DNA from: UBA4582 sp047629195
GTDB taxonomy: Bacteria; Pseudomonadota; Gammaproteobacteria; Pseudomonadales; Azotimanducaceae
NCBI GenBank assembly: GCA_047629195.1
Contig: JBLHWY010000010.1
Coordinates: 3,732 to 67,731 of the forward strand
Length of the DNA: 64,000 nucleotides
Direction of reading: 5' to 3'
The translations under genes and the position numbers were made by a program. Shown here one piece after another: positions 38,242 to 47,037 of this stretch. The notes below the pieces were generated by a model. That model was not told where the DNA came from and made no database searches. It was given only the letters and a program-made list of their open reading frames with translations. Position 1 is the stretch's first letter, and each line of letters begins with the position of its first letter.

Positions 38242-38826
38242 TTATCTAGCGCCATCAATGGCATCAATTTTCTTCTCTATCGATTCGCGTGCTCTGAATA
38301 TCCGAGATCTCACTGTGCCTACCGGGCATTCCATGATCTCGGCGATATCCTCATAACTAAGACCTTCAAATTCCCTTAAAGTTACAGCTACTTTCAATTC
38401 TTCTGGTAAATCATCTATCGCCCTGTAAACCACGGCTTCCAATTGATCGCTAACCATTTGATTTTCAGGGGTCGCAATGTCACTCAAAATACCTGAGCCA
38501 TCCTGAAATTCACCTTCATCGATGTCTATGTCTGTATCTGGCGGTCGTCTGGACCGAGAAACAAGATGATTCTTCGCCGTGTTAATAGCAATTCTGTACA
38601 ACCAAGTATAAAAAGCGCTGTCACCGCGGAATCGGGGTAATGCCCTATAAGCCTTGATGAAGGCCTCCTGCGTGACATCCTGAACCTCATCCTGATTTCT
38701 GAGGTAGCGGCTCACTAGCCCTACAATCTTGTGCTGGTATTTTAATACCAACACATCAAATGCACGCTTATCGCCACGCTGTACACGTTCGACCAGTTGT
38801 TGATCTGTTTCTTTCTGCGGACCCAC
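38242..38826 (-). CDS. rpoE: RNA polymerase sigma factor RpoE/AlgU (extracytoplasmic stress)
   Basis: ECF sigma factor. Region 2 contains KRAFDVLVLKYQHKI, EVQDVTQEAFIKAYRALPRF and FYTWLYRIAINTAKNHL; region 4 contains LPEELKVAVTLREFEGLSYE and CPVGTVRSRIFRARE. 194 residues. First gene of the sigma-E operon and divergent from nadB, the standard gammaproteobacterial arrangement. A sigma-E-like promoter lies upstream, indicating autoregulation. Confidence 0.98.
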   Translation of the reverse strand: MGPQKETDQQLVERVQRGDKRAFDVLVLKYQHKIVGLVSRYLRNQDEVQDVTQEAFIKAYRALPRFRGDSAFYTWLYRIAINTAKNHLVSRSRRPPDTDIDIDEGEFQDGSGILSDIATPENQMVSDQLEAVVYRAIDDLPEELKVAVTLREFEGLSYEDIAEIMECPVGTVRSRIFRARESIEKKIDAIDGAR

Positions 38827-38939
38827 TTCTACTCCCGTCGGCGACTAAAACGGTGTATGAAGTGGCGCGCAACACGCTGCAACGAACAATGCGTAATAAA
38901 TCGTGGCATTAATCGATTGCCTGAATACTTGATATAGAG

Positions 38940-38966
38940 GTAGACAGTCAGAGAATTAATAAGTTC
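38940..38966 (-). promoter_or_regulatory. Candidate sigma-E autoregulatory promoter of rpoE
   Basis: On the minus strand GAACTT (38966-38961) is followed after 16 bp by TCTAC (38944-38940), close to the RpoE/AlgU consensus (GAACTT, N16-17, TCtga). It lies about 115 bp before the rpoE ATG. The 336-bp rpoE-nadB interval holds this promoter, a T-rich run near 39000 and an inverted repeat before nadB; no gene was seen in it. Confidence 0.65.
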
Positions 38967-39026
38967 GGTTTTGATAAGAAAATGGGACAAAATTTTTACT
39001 TTTTTTTGCTTTCAAGATTCTGCATG

Positions 39027-39051
39027 ATACCAGTATCAAGCCTTCTGGTAT
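39027..39051 (+). promoter_or_regulatory. Inverted repeat upstream of nadB (possible operator)
   Basis: ATACCAG (39027-39033) and CTGGTAT (39045-39051) form 7-bp arms 11 bases apart. The right arm overlaps a -10-like TATGCT, so a bound protein could block nadB transcription. No regulator is identified in the window. Confidence 0.4.
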
Positions 39052-39162
39052 GCTAGCCTCACAACCTTATTCAACGAGGCTTATTAAAAGAGGCTTTTTA
39101 AACGGGGTCCTGCCCCTTTGGACTGCACTTATAGTTCCTCAATAATTTCCGAGTATTAGATT

Positions 39163-40770
39163 TTGAGCAGCAAATCTCACCAGCACGATGTATTGATCAT
39201 AGGTAGCGGCGCAGCCGGAATGACACTGGCACTTCACCTGAACTCCAACCTTCGAATTGCCATGCTATCTAAAGAAGCCGTTACCGAGGGCTCGACCTAC
39301 TATGCCCAAGGCGGTGTCGCAGCCGTTTTGGATGAATACGACAGCGTAGAATCACATATTGAAGACACTATTAATGCTGGGGCTGGTCTTTGTCACCCAG
39401 ACGTCGTCAGGTACACCGTTGAAAACAGCGCCAGAGTCATATCATGGTTGGTTGATCTCGGCGTGAAATTTGATACTCAGACTGATGCTGATGGACATGA
39501 AGAATTCCATCTAACGCGTGAAGGTGGTCACAGCCATCGCAGAGTGATACACGCGGCTGACGCAACCGGCAAAGAAATTGCAACCACCCTTCAAGAGCAG
39601 GTCTCAGCACGTAAAAATGTTGACATATTTGAGGACTTCTCCGCGGTAGATTTAATCACCCGCGACAAACTGGGTCATCCCGGCACTGATACTGTTGGCG
39701 CATACGTCCTAAATACAAATAGTCAAGAGGTTGAAGTGTTCCGCGCTAGCTTTGTCATCATCGCAACGGGCGGAGCAAGCAAAGTATATTTATACACAAG
39801 CAACCCAGATACTGCGTCGGGCGACGGGATCGCCATGGCCTGGCGAGCGGGCTGTCGTATCGGCAACATGGAGTTCAACCAATTTCACCCTACATGCTTG
39901 TACCACCCTGATGCACGGTCGTTCCTAATATCTGAAGCCTTGCGCGGGGAAGGCGCAAGGCTAATTCTGCCTGACGGCTCACAGTTCATGCACAAGTTCG
40001 ATGAGCGGAAAGAGCTTGCGCCGAGAGATATCGTGGCTCGAGCAATCGACCATGAAATGAAACGCCTAGGGTGTGATTGTCTTTATTTAGATATCCGCCA
40101 CAAAGGCGAAACCTTTATCAAGGAGCATTTCCCAACAATCTATGAACGTTGCCTGGAACTAGGAATAGATATCACCAAAGAGCCGATTCCGATAGTGCCA
40201 GCCGCTCACTATTCTTGCGGCGGTATCGTCACGACAATCTCAGGGCTTACCGATATACCCAACCTATACGCAATCGGTGAATCCAGTTTTACGGGCCTGC
40301 ACGGCGCAAATAGAATGGCCAGCAACTCACTGCTTGAGTGTATGGTATTTGCAATCGCAGCAGCGGAACAGATCAACAAGGAGCGCGCTCGACCACAGGA
40401 TGACCTGCTCATACCCAAATGGGATGAATCCCAAGTCACCAACTCCGATGAAGACGTCGTCATCTCTCACAACTGGGATGAGCTAAGGCGGTTTATGTGG
40501 GATTATGTTGGCATTGTACGAACAGACAAGCGCCTGCAGCGCGCGCGCAGACGCGTACAGCTATTGCATCAAGAAGTTGCTGAGTATTACAGTAATTATA
40601 AAGTTTCGAATGATTTGTTGGAACTGAGGAATTTGATCACAATTGCAGACCTTATTATTCAGTCTGCAATCCGGCGTAAAGAAAGCAGGGGGCTACACTA
40701 CACTTTGGATTACCCTGACATGCTCGAGGATGAGGTTGATACTATATTGATTCCACCTACTTTCGGCTGA
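39163..40770 (+). CDS. nadB: L-aspartate oxidase
   Basis: FAD enzyme that oxidises aspartate to iminoaspartate, the first step of de novo NAD synthesis. The dinucleotide fold starts DVLIIGSGAAGMTLALHL; YYAQGGVAAVLDEYDS, EFHLTREGGHSHRRV, VIATGGASKVY, HPTCLYHPDARSFLISEALR and the C-terminal SSFTGLHGANRMASNSLLEC are family signatures. It starts with TTG, since no ATG lies close by. Divergent from rpoE. Its 3' end overlaps convergent ygfX by 61 bp. 535 residues. Confidence 0.98.
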   Translation: MSSKSHQHDVLIIGSGAAGMTLALHLNSNLRIAMLSKEAVTEGSTYYAQGGVAAVLDEYDSVESHIEDTINAGAGLCHPDVVRYTVENSARVISWLVDLGVKFDTQTDADGHEEFHLTREGGHSHRRVIHAADATGKEIATTLQEQVSARKNVDIFEDFSAVDLITRDKLGHPGTDTVGAYVLNTNSQEVEVFRASFVIIATGGASKVYLYTSNPDTASGDGIAMAWRAGCRIGNMEFNQFHPTCLYHPDARSFLISEALRGEGARLILPDGSQFMHKFDERKELAPRDIVARAIDHEMKRLGCDCLYLDIRHKGETFIKEHFPTIYERCLELGIDITKEPIPIVPAAHYSCGGIVTTISGLTDIPNLYAIGESSFTGLHGANRMASNSLLECMVFAIAAAEQINKERARPQDDLLIPKWDESQVTNSDEDVVISHNWDELRRFMWDYVGIVRTDKRLQRARRRVQLLHQEVAEYYSNYKVSNDLLELRNLITIADLIIQSAIRRKESRGLHYTLDYPDMLEDEVDTILIPPTFG

Positions 40771-41204
40771 TCAAGTTTCATATTCAAATAAGCCCGCAAA
40801 TGGCGAAAATCCGGCTCAGACAAACTATCAAATAATATGGGCAAGGCAATATCGCTGGTTTTACTGTCTCTGAAATTTAGAATAACCAACCAGTCAAGCA
40901 CAACAACATTTTCCACCCTGGCAAATCGGCTACGATCCTTGTTTATATACGTTAACCACCAAACCCCATGCTGGCACTCGACCCCAATGACGGCACCTGC
41001 AGAATTCCGAAACACATGAGTGCAAAGCTCCTGTATCAGACTGATTAATAAAGCCAAGCCTATAAAGAACGTCACCCAATAGCCAACCTCAAGCCTTAAC
41101 AAGACGACAGTAGGCAAGCAATACAACGAGACAAGAAGCAAGCAGTAATACCTGGAGCATCCTAGCTCGATGGACAATTTTCCAGTGATGAGAGGACTCC
41201 GCAT
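40710..41204 (-). CDS. ygfX: YgfX-like membrane protein (SdhE partner)
   Basis: Small protein with two adjacent N-terminal membrane helices (residues about 19-60) followed by a soluble beta domain, the layout of YgfX/CptA, whose gene is usually paired with sdhE. Sequence conservation in this family is low, so the call rests on topology and on location directly after sdhE. The gene overlaps the end of nadB by 61 bp in the opposite direction. In E. coli YgfX was described as an inner-membrane toxin-like protein affecting cell shape; whether that applies here is unknown. Confidence 0.8.
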   Translation of the reverse strand: MRSPLITGKLSIELGCSRYYCLLLVSLYCLPTVVLLRLEVGYWVTFFIGLALLISLIQELCTHVFRNSAGAVIGVECQHGVWWLTYINKDRSRFARVENVVVLDWLVILNFRDSKTSDIALPILFDSLSEPDFRHLRAYLNMKLDQPKVGGINIVSTSSSSMSG

Positions 41205-41221
41205 TTAGAAACTAGCCACCC

Positions 41222-41473
41222 TTATGGCTGCACCCTTTTCAGAATGAATTCGACCAGATCAGCCATGTCCTTATCCTCAGGCACGTCTTTTCTGCTAAAC
41301 CACATGAGCAAATCAGGATCATCTTCTTCCAACAAATCAACAAAGGTTTGTTGTTGTCTTGGTTCTAAATCCCGAAACACTTCATCAAAAAAAGGCTGAA
41401 GCAGTAAATCCAGCTCCAGCAACCCGCGACGACTGCGCCACCTCAAACGATTTAATTCACCCTCTCTATCCAT
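41222..41473 (-). CDS. sdhE: FAD assembly factor SdhE
   Basis: Helps covalent flavinylation of succinate dehydrogenase and related enzymes. The R-G-x-x-E motif is present in RWRSRRGLLELDLLL, and the LLEEDDPDLLMWF segment is typical. The ATG at 41473 gives 83 residues beginning MDREGELNRLRW; a GTG four codons upstream is possible. It is followed by ygfX after 17 bp. Confidence 0.96.
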   Translation of the reverse strand: MDREGELNRLRWRSRRGLLELDLLLQPFFDEVFRDLEPRQQQTFVDLLEEDDPDLLMWFSRKDVPEDKDMADLVEFILKRVQP

Positions 41474-41830
41474 TATTATTTTCACTTCCGCACTTCGCGC
41501 TCAGTTTCATGTACTGGCCTATATTCTGGTTCATGTTATGCATCAATGCCTATTACTCCTTACCGATATGCTGCACGCCTGTCTTGCCTAAAATAAGGCT
41601 GACAATTTTTTTTCGAAGATGCCAACCTTGCAGGACAGCAAAATGCAGTCACCCTACGGGGAAAGCCCGCATAAAAACTATGTCTATTCAGCGGTCTTGA
41701 ATCTTCATTCTATTATACGTTTGGAACTAAAAATTATAACGCTTCAGTGAAAACAATATGTAAACTAATCATTAGCAACAATAGCGCAAAGAATAAACGC
41801 AAATCGCGGCAAACAATGTAGGCATTATCT
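41474..41830. other. Divergent intergenic region between sdhE and ygfZ
   Basis: About 357 bp without a credible gene. A TATAAT facing sdhE is present on the minus strand (41717-41712). A short GCCTTATTTTAGGC hairpin occurs near 41589, next to a T-run. No tRNA-like or riboswitch-like structure was recognised. Confidence 0.5.
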
Positions 41831-42766
41831 ATGAATCATGTAATCCATCTCCCTGAATACGGATTTCTTGGCATCGCAGGCAAAGATGCGATCAAGTTTT
41901 TTCAAGGCTATACAACATGCGAGCTGAATAATCTGGACAGCCAGCAGTCTGGCATCGGCGCAACCTGCAATCTAAAGGGCCGCATGCTCGCAAGCTATCG
42001 CTTAGTATCAAATGCCAACGGCCTGCTGCTCATCCGTATGGATCGCCGCCTCGTAGAGCCAATGATCGAGTTTTTGAAGAAATACATTGTGTTCTCCAAG
42101 GCAACTCTCGAAAACCTGTCCGATCAGTATATGTGTTACGGACAAATTCGAAATACAACCAACTCGCAACGATCTGAGGAAGGTTTGGTCTCCTGTCCCG
42201 CCGGCAAAGATCAGTGGATTGAAACGGATAAAGGCTCTGTCGTTTGCATCAACCCGGGAGCTGAGCAAGATACCCCAAACGAACCTGAGCGTTGTGAGCT
42301 GTGGCTAGATTCGAAGCGACTATCAGAAGCTTCGCCCACGGAAACAACTTCAGATGCTGAGCTTTGGCATCATGCCGAGATCGAACAAGGTCTTGCGTGG
42401 GTCACCGCAGAAACCTCTGAAGAGTATATTCCACAAATGTTTAACTACGACAAAATCAATGCGATCAACTTTGAGAAGGGATGTTACCTCGGGCAAGAGA
42501 TTGTCGCCCGCATGCAGTATCGTGGCGCCGTAAAAAAGAAATTGCACCGTGCCAGCATAACAGGCAAGCATCTTATCGGAGAGAACATACTTGATTCAAA
42601 TGGACGCGCTGTCGGCACAATTGTTTCGAATTCGAACACGCTGATTCTAGCGGTCATACAGACCCAGTCTAAGACCAAAGATCAATCTCTCGATGATGAC
42701 TTACCCAAAGATGTCGAACTAAAACTCGCAAACGGAGACAACATCTCGCTTAGCGCGGTTGGCTAG
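41831..42766 (+). CDS. ygfZ: Folate-binding YgfZ/GcvT-fold protein (iron-sulfur enzyme support)
   Basis: Tetrahydrofolate-binding protein with the aminomethyltransferase fold, needed for activity of some iron-sulfur enzymes such as MiaB. The signature KGCYLGQEIVARMQYRGAVK carries the functional cysteine, and INFEKGC is intact. The N-terminal FQGYTTCELNNL and GRMLASYRL segments match the family. 311 residues. Divergent from sdhE, as in many gammaproteobacteria. Confidence 0.95.
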   Translation: MNHVIHLPEYGFLGIAGKDAIKFFQGYTTCELNNLDSQQSGIGATCNLKGRMLASYRLVSNANGLLLIRMDRRLVEPMIEFLKKYIVFSKATLENLSDQYMCYGQIRNTTNSQRSEEGLVSCPAGKDQWIETDKGSVVCINPGAEQDTPNEPERCELWLDSKRLSEASPTETTSDAELWHHAEIEQGLAWVTAETSEEYIPQMFNYDKINAINFEKGCYLGQEIVARMQYRGAVKKKLHRASITGKHLIGENILDSNGRAVGTIVSNSNTLILAVIQTQSKTKDQSLDDDLPKDVELKLANGDNISLSAVG

Positions 42767-42826
42767 TTATCGTCCAAAAGCCAAGCCGTGCTTTATGCAT
42801 TACCTTTTGCATCACTTTTGCGTTGC

Positions 42827-42854
42827 TGAACTATCAATACTGAACTATAAATAA
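42827..42854 (+). repeat. Imperfect 14-bp tandem duplication upstream of the HDOD gene
   Basis: tgaactatcaatac is followed by tgaactataaataa; the first nine bases are identical. It lies between ygfZ and the HDOD gene. Confidence 0.6.
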
Positions 42855-42892
42855 TGAGTGACTCGTAACTATTATTGAAGGTTCTAGCCCCT

Positions 42893-43720
42893 ATGCAGCC
42901 AGCGCTCATTGATATCAAAAAAGAAATTGTGTCTGCCATTCAGAATGATGACCTGGTACTCCCCACCATGCCCGAGGTTGCCATCAGGCTACGTGAAGCA
43001 GCAGAGGATGAGAATGCCGACGCAGCAAGCATTGCTGCTGTGATTGGCAGCGACGCAGCCCTATCAGCAAGGATTATTAAAGTAGCCAATAGCCCTTTAG
43101 TGAGGGGAGTTCAAACCGTCCAAGACCTCCAGATGGCAATCAGTAGAATGGGAATTGCCTACACAGCCAACCTAGCTACAGGCATTGCGATGGAACAATT
43201 GTTTCAGGCAACTTCCGACGCAGTAGATCAACGTATGCGAGAAACATGGGAACACAGCACGGAGGTCGCAAGCTTATCTCACGTGTTATGTGCGCACTTT
43301 ACAGATTTAAGTCCCGATAAGGCCGCACTTGCAGGCTTGATTCATGAGATTGGCGTTCTGCCTATTCTGGCGTGGGCAGATGATCAAGACTGGGACCCAA
43401 GGCTAATAGAGTCAGTATGCAAAGAGCTGCACCCTGAACTCGGCTGCATGATTCTGGAGGCCTGGGATTTTCCAAAGGAATTGACGAATGTGCCTCTAAG
43501 CTACACAGAATTCACCCGCGTTTCAAAAGCAGCTGACTATGTCGATATTGTAATGGTTGCTAATCTACACTCACATTCAGGTACTGAGCATCCGTTCGCA
43601 AAAATGGATTGGACTGGTGTTCACGCATTCGACAATCTGGGCATGAACGTCGATATCATTTTTGCTGAAAACGAAGAACTCAGCAATGAGGTCTCAGCGG
43701 CAAAGAATATCCTGAACTAA
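42893..43720 (+). CDS. HDOD-domain signalling protein
   Basis: A single HDOD domain (HD-related output domain) fills most of the protein: LPTMPEVAIRLREAAED, IGSDAALSARIIKVANSP, VQDLQMAISRMGIAYTANLA and AALAGLIHEIGVLPILAWA. The classical HD catalytic pair is replaced by H-E (LIHEIG), which is normal for HDOD proteins, thought to act in signalling rather than hydrolysis. The ATG at 42893 is preferred; a TTG at 42875 is the alternative. No partner domain is attached; function unknown. Confidence 0.9.
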   Translation: MQPALIDIKKEIVSAIQNDDLVLPTMPEVAIRLREAAEDENADAASIAAVIGSDAALSARIIKVANSPLVRGVQTVQDLQMAISRMGIAYTANLATGIAMEQLFQATSDAVDQRMRETWEHSTEVASLSHVLCAHFTDLSPDKAALAGLIHEIGVLPILAWADDQDWDPRLIESVCKELHPELGCMILEAWDFPKELTNVPLSYTEFTRVSKAADYVDIVMVANLHSHSGTEHPFAKMDWTGVHAFDNLGMNVDIIFAENEELSNEVSAAKNILN

Positions 43721-43728
43721 AACCCGGT

Positions 43729-44442
43729 TTAGCGCTCGGCTACAGACCAAGAGATTGGTCCCTGCTCAGTTTGAACAAGATACTCGTTACATTGCGAGAA
43801 GTGCCTGCAACCCGCGAACCCTCGATAGGCAGAGAGCGGCGAGGGGTGTGGCGCAGTCAAAACCAAATGCTTCGATCGATCGATCCACGCGCCCTTCTTT
43901 TGTGCATAGCTACCCCACAACATAAAGACACAATGCTCTCTTTCATTCGACACCACTTCGATAACTTTATCGGTAAATTGCTCCCAGCCTTTACCTTGAT
44001 GCGAAGCCGCCTTGGCCCGCTCCACTGTCAGCACACTATTTAGCAGCAACACACCCTGCTTAGCCCAACCATCTAAACAGCCTGATGAAAAATCATCCTG
44101 GGGTAATTGTAGGTCGGATTGAATTTCTTTATATATGTTCTGCAGTGATGGCGGCGTTTTGACTCCAGGACTGACAGAAAAGCATAACCCGTGTGCCTGT
44201 TTATCTCCGTGGTATGGATCCTGCCCGAGGATAACAACTTTTACCCGTTCTAAAGGTGCAGCATTCAACGCGCAAAAGTACTGATGCCTGCTGGGAAATA
44301 TGATCTTTCCTTGCTCTCTTTTGGACAACAGGAATGTCCTGAGTGATTGCATGTAAGGTGCCTCAAATTCAGCCGCAAGATGTGATCGCCAGCTCTCGTC
44401 TAGTTGGCCTCCCACGCTGTTTAAGGTATCTTGTTCGTTCAT
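43729..44442 (-). CDS. ung: Uracil-DNA glycosylase
   Basis: Removes uracil from DNA in base excision repair. Family 1 motifs are complete: the water-activating VVILGQDPYHGDKQAHGLCFSV, GVLLLNSVLTVE, VFMLWGSYAQKKG and the minor-groove loop TAPHPSPLSAYRGF. 237 residues. Convergent with the HDOD gene; the 8-bp gap lies in a small CTAAA/TTTAG hairpin. Confidence 0.98.
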   Translation of the reverse strand: MNEQDTLNSVGGQLDESWRSHLAAEFEAPYMQSLRTFLLSKREQGKIIFPSRHQYFCALNAAPLERVKVVILGQDPYHGDKQAHGLCFSVSPGVKTPPSLQNIYKEIQSDLQLPQDDFSSGCLDGWAKQGVLLLNSVLTVERAKAASHQGKGWEQFTDKVIEVVSNEREHCVFMLWGSYAQKKGAWIDRSKHLVLTAPHPSPLSAYRGFAGCRHFSQCNEYLVQTEQGPISWSVAER

Positions 44443-44560
44443 ACATCCTGAACTCTAAATTGAGATTACAGTATATGTTGTCTGATTACAGATGCATCAT
44501 TTTCAATCTCAATATTAAAAACAGTAACAAAAATAAAAACAACAAGAGGCAATTAGCGCT

Positions 44561-45829
44561 ATGTCCAAAATATTTAGACCGGCCTCTCTGACTCTATCCT
44601 TATTTTTTTTAGCTTGCAGTGCAGTTGACTTAATGGCCGTCCCATCACTAAAACTCAGCCCCTTACCGCTTACTGTTGAGGAACTTCGTTTCGAGAAGTT
44701 TCAAAATGCGCACCCTGACGTCGCAAATCGTTATTCAGACATAGTAGGTCGCACTAAGGACGCACTAAGCAAAGCAACGGATTTCTCTGTTTTGAATCAA
44801 ACTCTCAGTGAAGCTGGGCAAGAACTCTGGGAAGCGGCCAAGCGAACTGTTGCAGTTGAGAAAGACCTCGATGACCGCAGCCTATACTGGTCTCGCCTTG
44901 CACTCACAGCACACCTGCGCAGTTCTTACTTTGCTTTGCATTTGAGTTCAGCGCAGAGAATCGATCTTATTGAGACGCTGGAGAACAGTTCACGGGGAAG
45001 GCTAAGCATTGCTTATTCAGCAGGAACAAATTCAACAGGAACAAATTCAACAGGAACTATGAAAAAGATTCTGCTTACTGGGTTTGACCCATTTTTGTTG
45101 GATAGCAATATAGATCAAAGCAATCCCTCAGGCGTCGTCGCGCTAAACTTGGATGGGAAAATTCTGACGTACCAACGTACTAAAGCACAGATTCAGACGG
45201 TTATCTTTCCCGTTCGATTTGAAGACTTCGATGCAGGAGAGCTGGAATCACTACTAGAACCCTTAATAAGGAGAAATCAAATCGATATGGTTGTTACTGT
45301 ATCTATGGGACGAACTGATTTTGACCTTGAGCACTTTCCTGGCAGACGAAGGAGCAGTAGTGCGCCTGACAATTTAAATATTCACTCTGGCGGCACTGAA
45401 AAGCAGCCAAGAATCCCATTGCTTGAGGGCTCCCCGATTGAAGGTGCCGAGTTTGTAGAATTCAGCCTGCCTTACCGAGCCATGCGCCAGGTCATGCTTG
45501 ATGCTCAACAGGACGCAAGCGAGGAAGAAGGCAGGTTCGCCTACCCTTATCTCATCAACGATAATCGTACCATCACAACCCTTGATGGAACGCTCAAAGC
45601 AGAGACTCTGGCAGAACTTAAAGATGCCACAGCAGTCCGTGGCAGTGGCGGAGGCTATCTTTCGAACGAAATTTCTTATCGTAGCGTACGTCTCGCGCGG
45701 AAATATCACCCTCACATTCCGACCGGACATATTCATACACCTCGCATTGAAAGCTACGACGCTCGTAAACTGGCAATCATATCTGATCAGGTAACTGAGA
45801 TGCTTAGATATTCAATCATTGAGCTTTGA
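44561..45829 (+). CDS. Exported peptidase-C15-like protein with Cys-to-Ser substitution
   Basis: Residues 1-26 form a signal peptide (cleavage likely near LMA-VPS; a LAC just before it could make a lipoprotein). Residues about 30-155 form a helical domain I do not recognise. A Thr/Asn/Ser linker encoded by a 15-bp tandem repeat follows, then from M167 a pyroglutamyl-peptidase-type domain beginning MKKILLTGFDPF. Its catalytic Glu (E257, GRTDFDLE) and His (H392, GHIHTP) are visible, but the nucleophile Cys is Ser (S368 in GGGYLSNE). It is coupled by a TTGA overlap to an Nramp-like gene. Substrate unknown; it may be inactive or a serine variant. Confidence 0.8.
   Translation: MSKIFRPASLTLSLFFLACSAVDLMAVPSLKLSPLPLTVEELRFEKFQNAHPDVANRYSDIVGRTKDALSKATDFSVLNQTLSEAGQELWEAAKRTVAVEKDLDDRSLYWSRLALTAHLRSSYFALHLSSAQRIDLIETLENSSRGRLSIAYSAGTNSTGTNSTGTMKKILLTGFDPFLLDSNIDQSNPSGVVALNLDGKILTYQRTKAQIQTVIFPVRFEDFDAGELESLLEPLIRRNQIDMVVTVSMGRTDFDLEHFPGRRRSSSAPDNLNIHSGGTEKQPRIPLLEGSPIEGAEFVEFSLPYRAMRQVMLDAQQDASEEEGRFAYPYLINDNRTITTLDGTLKAETLAELKDATAVRGSGGGYLSNEISYRSVRLARKYHPHIPTGHIHTPRIESYDARKLAIISDQVTEMLRYSIIEL
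45021..45057 (+). repeat. 15-bp in-frame tandem repeat at a domain junction
   Basis: caggaacaaattcaa occurs twice, followed by caggaac (2.5 copies), encoding a Gly-Thr-Asn-Ser-Thr linker just before the MKKILLTGFDPF start of the C15-like domain. Confidence 0.9.
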
Positions 45830-47037
45830 AAGACCTTCGGATAAATCGGTTCGGACCTGGACTTCTTGTCACGGCAGCTTTCGTGGGCCCAGGCACCGTT
45901 ACGACAGCGAGTCTTGCTGGCGCCAACTATGGTTTCGCACTAGTCTGGGCACTCATCTTCTCTATTCTCACGACAATCCTTTTACAAAATATGGCAGCGA
46001 GGCTTGGTATCGTTTCCAAATCAGGCATTGCCGAAGCCATTCGTCATAGCATTTCAAACCCCGTTGCACGATTTGCCGCAATTGTGCTGATCATATCTGG
46101 CATCGGGATAGGCAATGCAGCATATCAGGGTGGCAATATACTCGGCGCAGCGGTTGCGGGAGCCATTGTCCTTGACGTCCCTACCACCACGCTTTCCCTT
46201 AGCATTGCACTGATTGCTTTTGCTTTGTTGATGACGGGTCGTTATCAGCTAATTGAAAAGTGTTTGATTGCGCTGGTATTAGCAATGAGTGTCGTTTTTG
46301 TGGCTTCCATTATGGTTTATCCACCTGATATCAAAGCGATGCTGAAAGGATTTATCCCTTCAGACCTATCTGAGTCGAGTTCGTTAATGGCTATCGCACT
46401 GATTGGAACAACCGTCGTACCCTACAATCTATTTCTTCATGCAAAGTCAGCACAGCAAAAATGGTCAGGCCTGGATACAGATCAAGCCCTGCATGAGGCC
46501 AAGTGGGATACTGGATTGTCGATTGGCTTGGGCGGCCTGGTCACGCTCGCAATTATGAGTACCGCAATGTCTGCTTTTTTTAATACTCAGGCGGAGATCA
46601 ACACAGCCACTATTGGTATTCAATTAGAACCGCTACTAGGCGCTCGAGCCAAATACTTTTTTGCCTGTGGATTAATGGCCGCTGGTCTCACAAGCGCGAT
46701 TACTGCGCCTCTGGCAGCTGCTTATGCTGTTACCGGCGCACTCGGATGGAACGGAAATCTCAACTCGACAAAGTTCAGATTGTGTTGGGTATTCGTCTTG
46801 GTAGCCGGCACCTTAGTTGCTTACTCTGAAACTAAGCCGCTAACAGCCATACTATTCGCACAAGCCGCAAATGGATTAATTCTACCCTTTATAGCGATTT
46901 CGCTACTATGGGTCATGAACAGCGAAAAGATCATGGGCCGATACCGAAATCGACCCATAGAAAACATGTTAGCGGTGATCGCCGTGACCGTGACCTTAGC
47001 GCTCGGCGCCTACAAGCTCTACTCTCTTATGAACTGA
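45826..47037 (+). CDS. Nramp-like divalent metal transporter with altered metal motifs
   Basis: About eleven hydrophobic segments in 403 residues, with the Nramp core fold visible. The metal-coordinating motif of membrane segment 1 (family D-P-G-N) reads G-P-G-T (residues 21-24, FVGPGTVTTASLAG), and the motif of segment 6 (family M-P-H) reads V-P-Y (near residues 198-200, TTVVPYNLFLHAKS). Both key ligands are therefore changed, and the cargo may not be manganese or iron; magnesium-carrying relatives are known, but I cannot confirm membership. The TTG start overlaps the upstream stop (TTGA), so translation is likely coupled. Confidence 0.8.
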   Translation: MKDLRINRFGPGLLVTAAFVGPGTVTTASLAGANYGFALVWALIFSILTTILLQNMAARLGIVSKSGIAEAIRHSISNPVARFAAIVLIISGIGIGNAAYQGGNILGAAVAGAIVLDVPTTTLSLSIALIAFALLMTGRYQLIEKCLIALVLAMSVVFVASIMVYPPDIKAMLKGFIPSDLSESSSLMAIALIGTTVVPYNLFLHAKSAQQKWSGLDTDQALHEAKWDTGLSIGLGGLVTLAIMSTAMSAFFNTQAEINTATIGIQLEPLLGARAKYFFACGLMAAGLTSAITAPLAAAYAVTGALGWNGNLNSTKFRLCWVFVLVAGTLVAYSETKPLTAILFAQAANGLILPFIAISLLWVMNSEKIMGRYRNRPIENMLAVIAVTVTLALGAYKLYSLMN

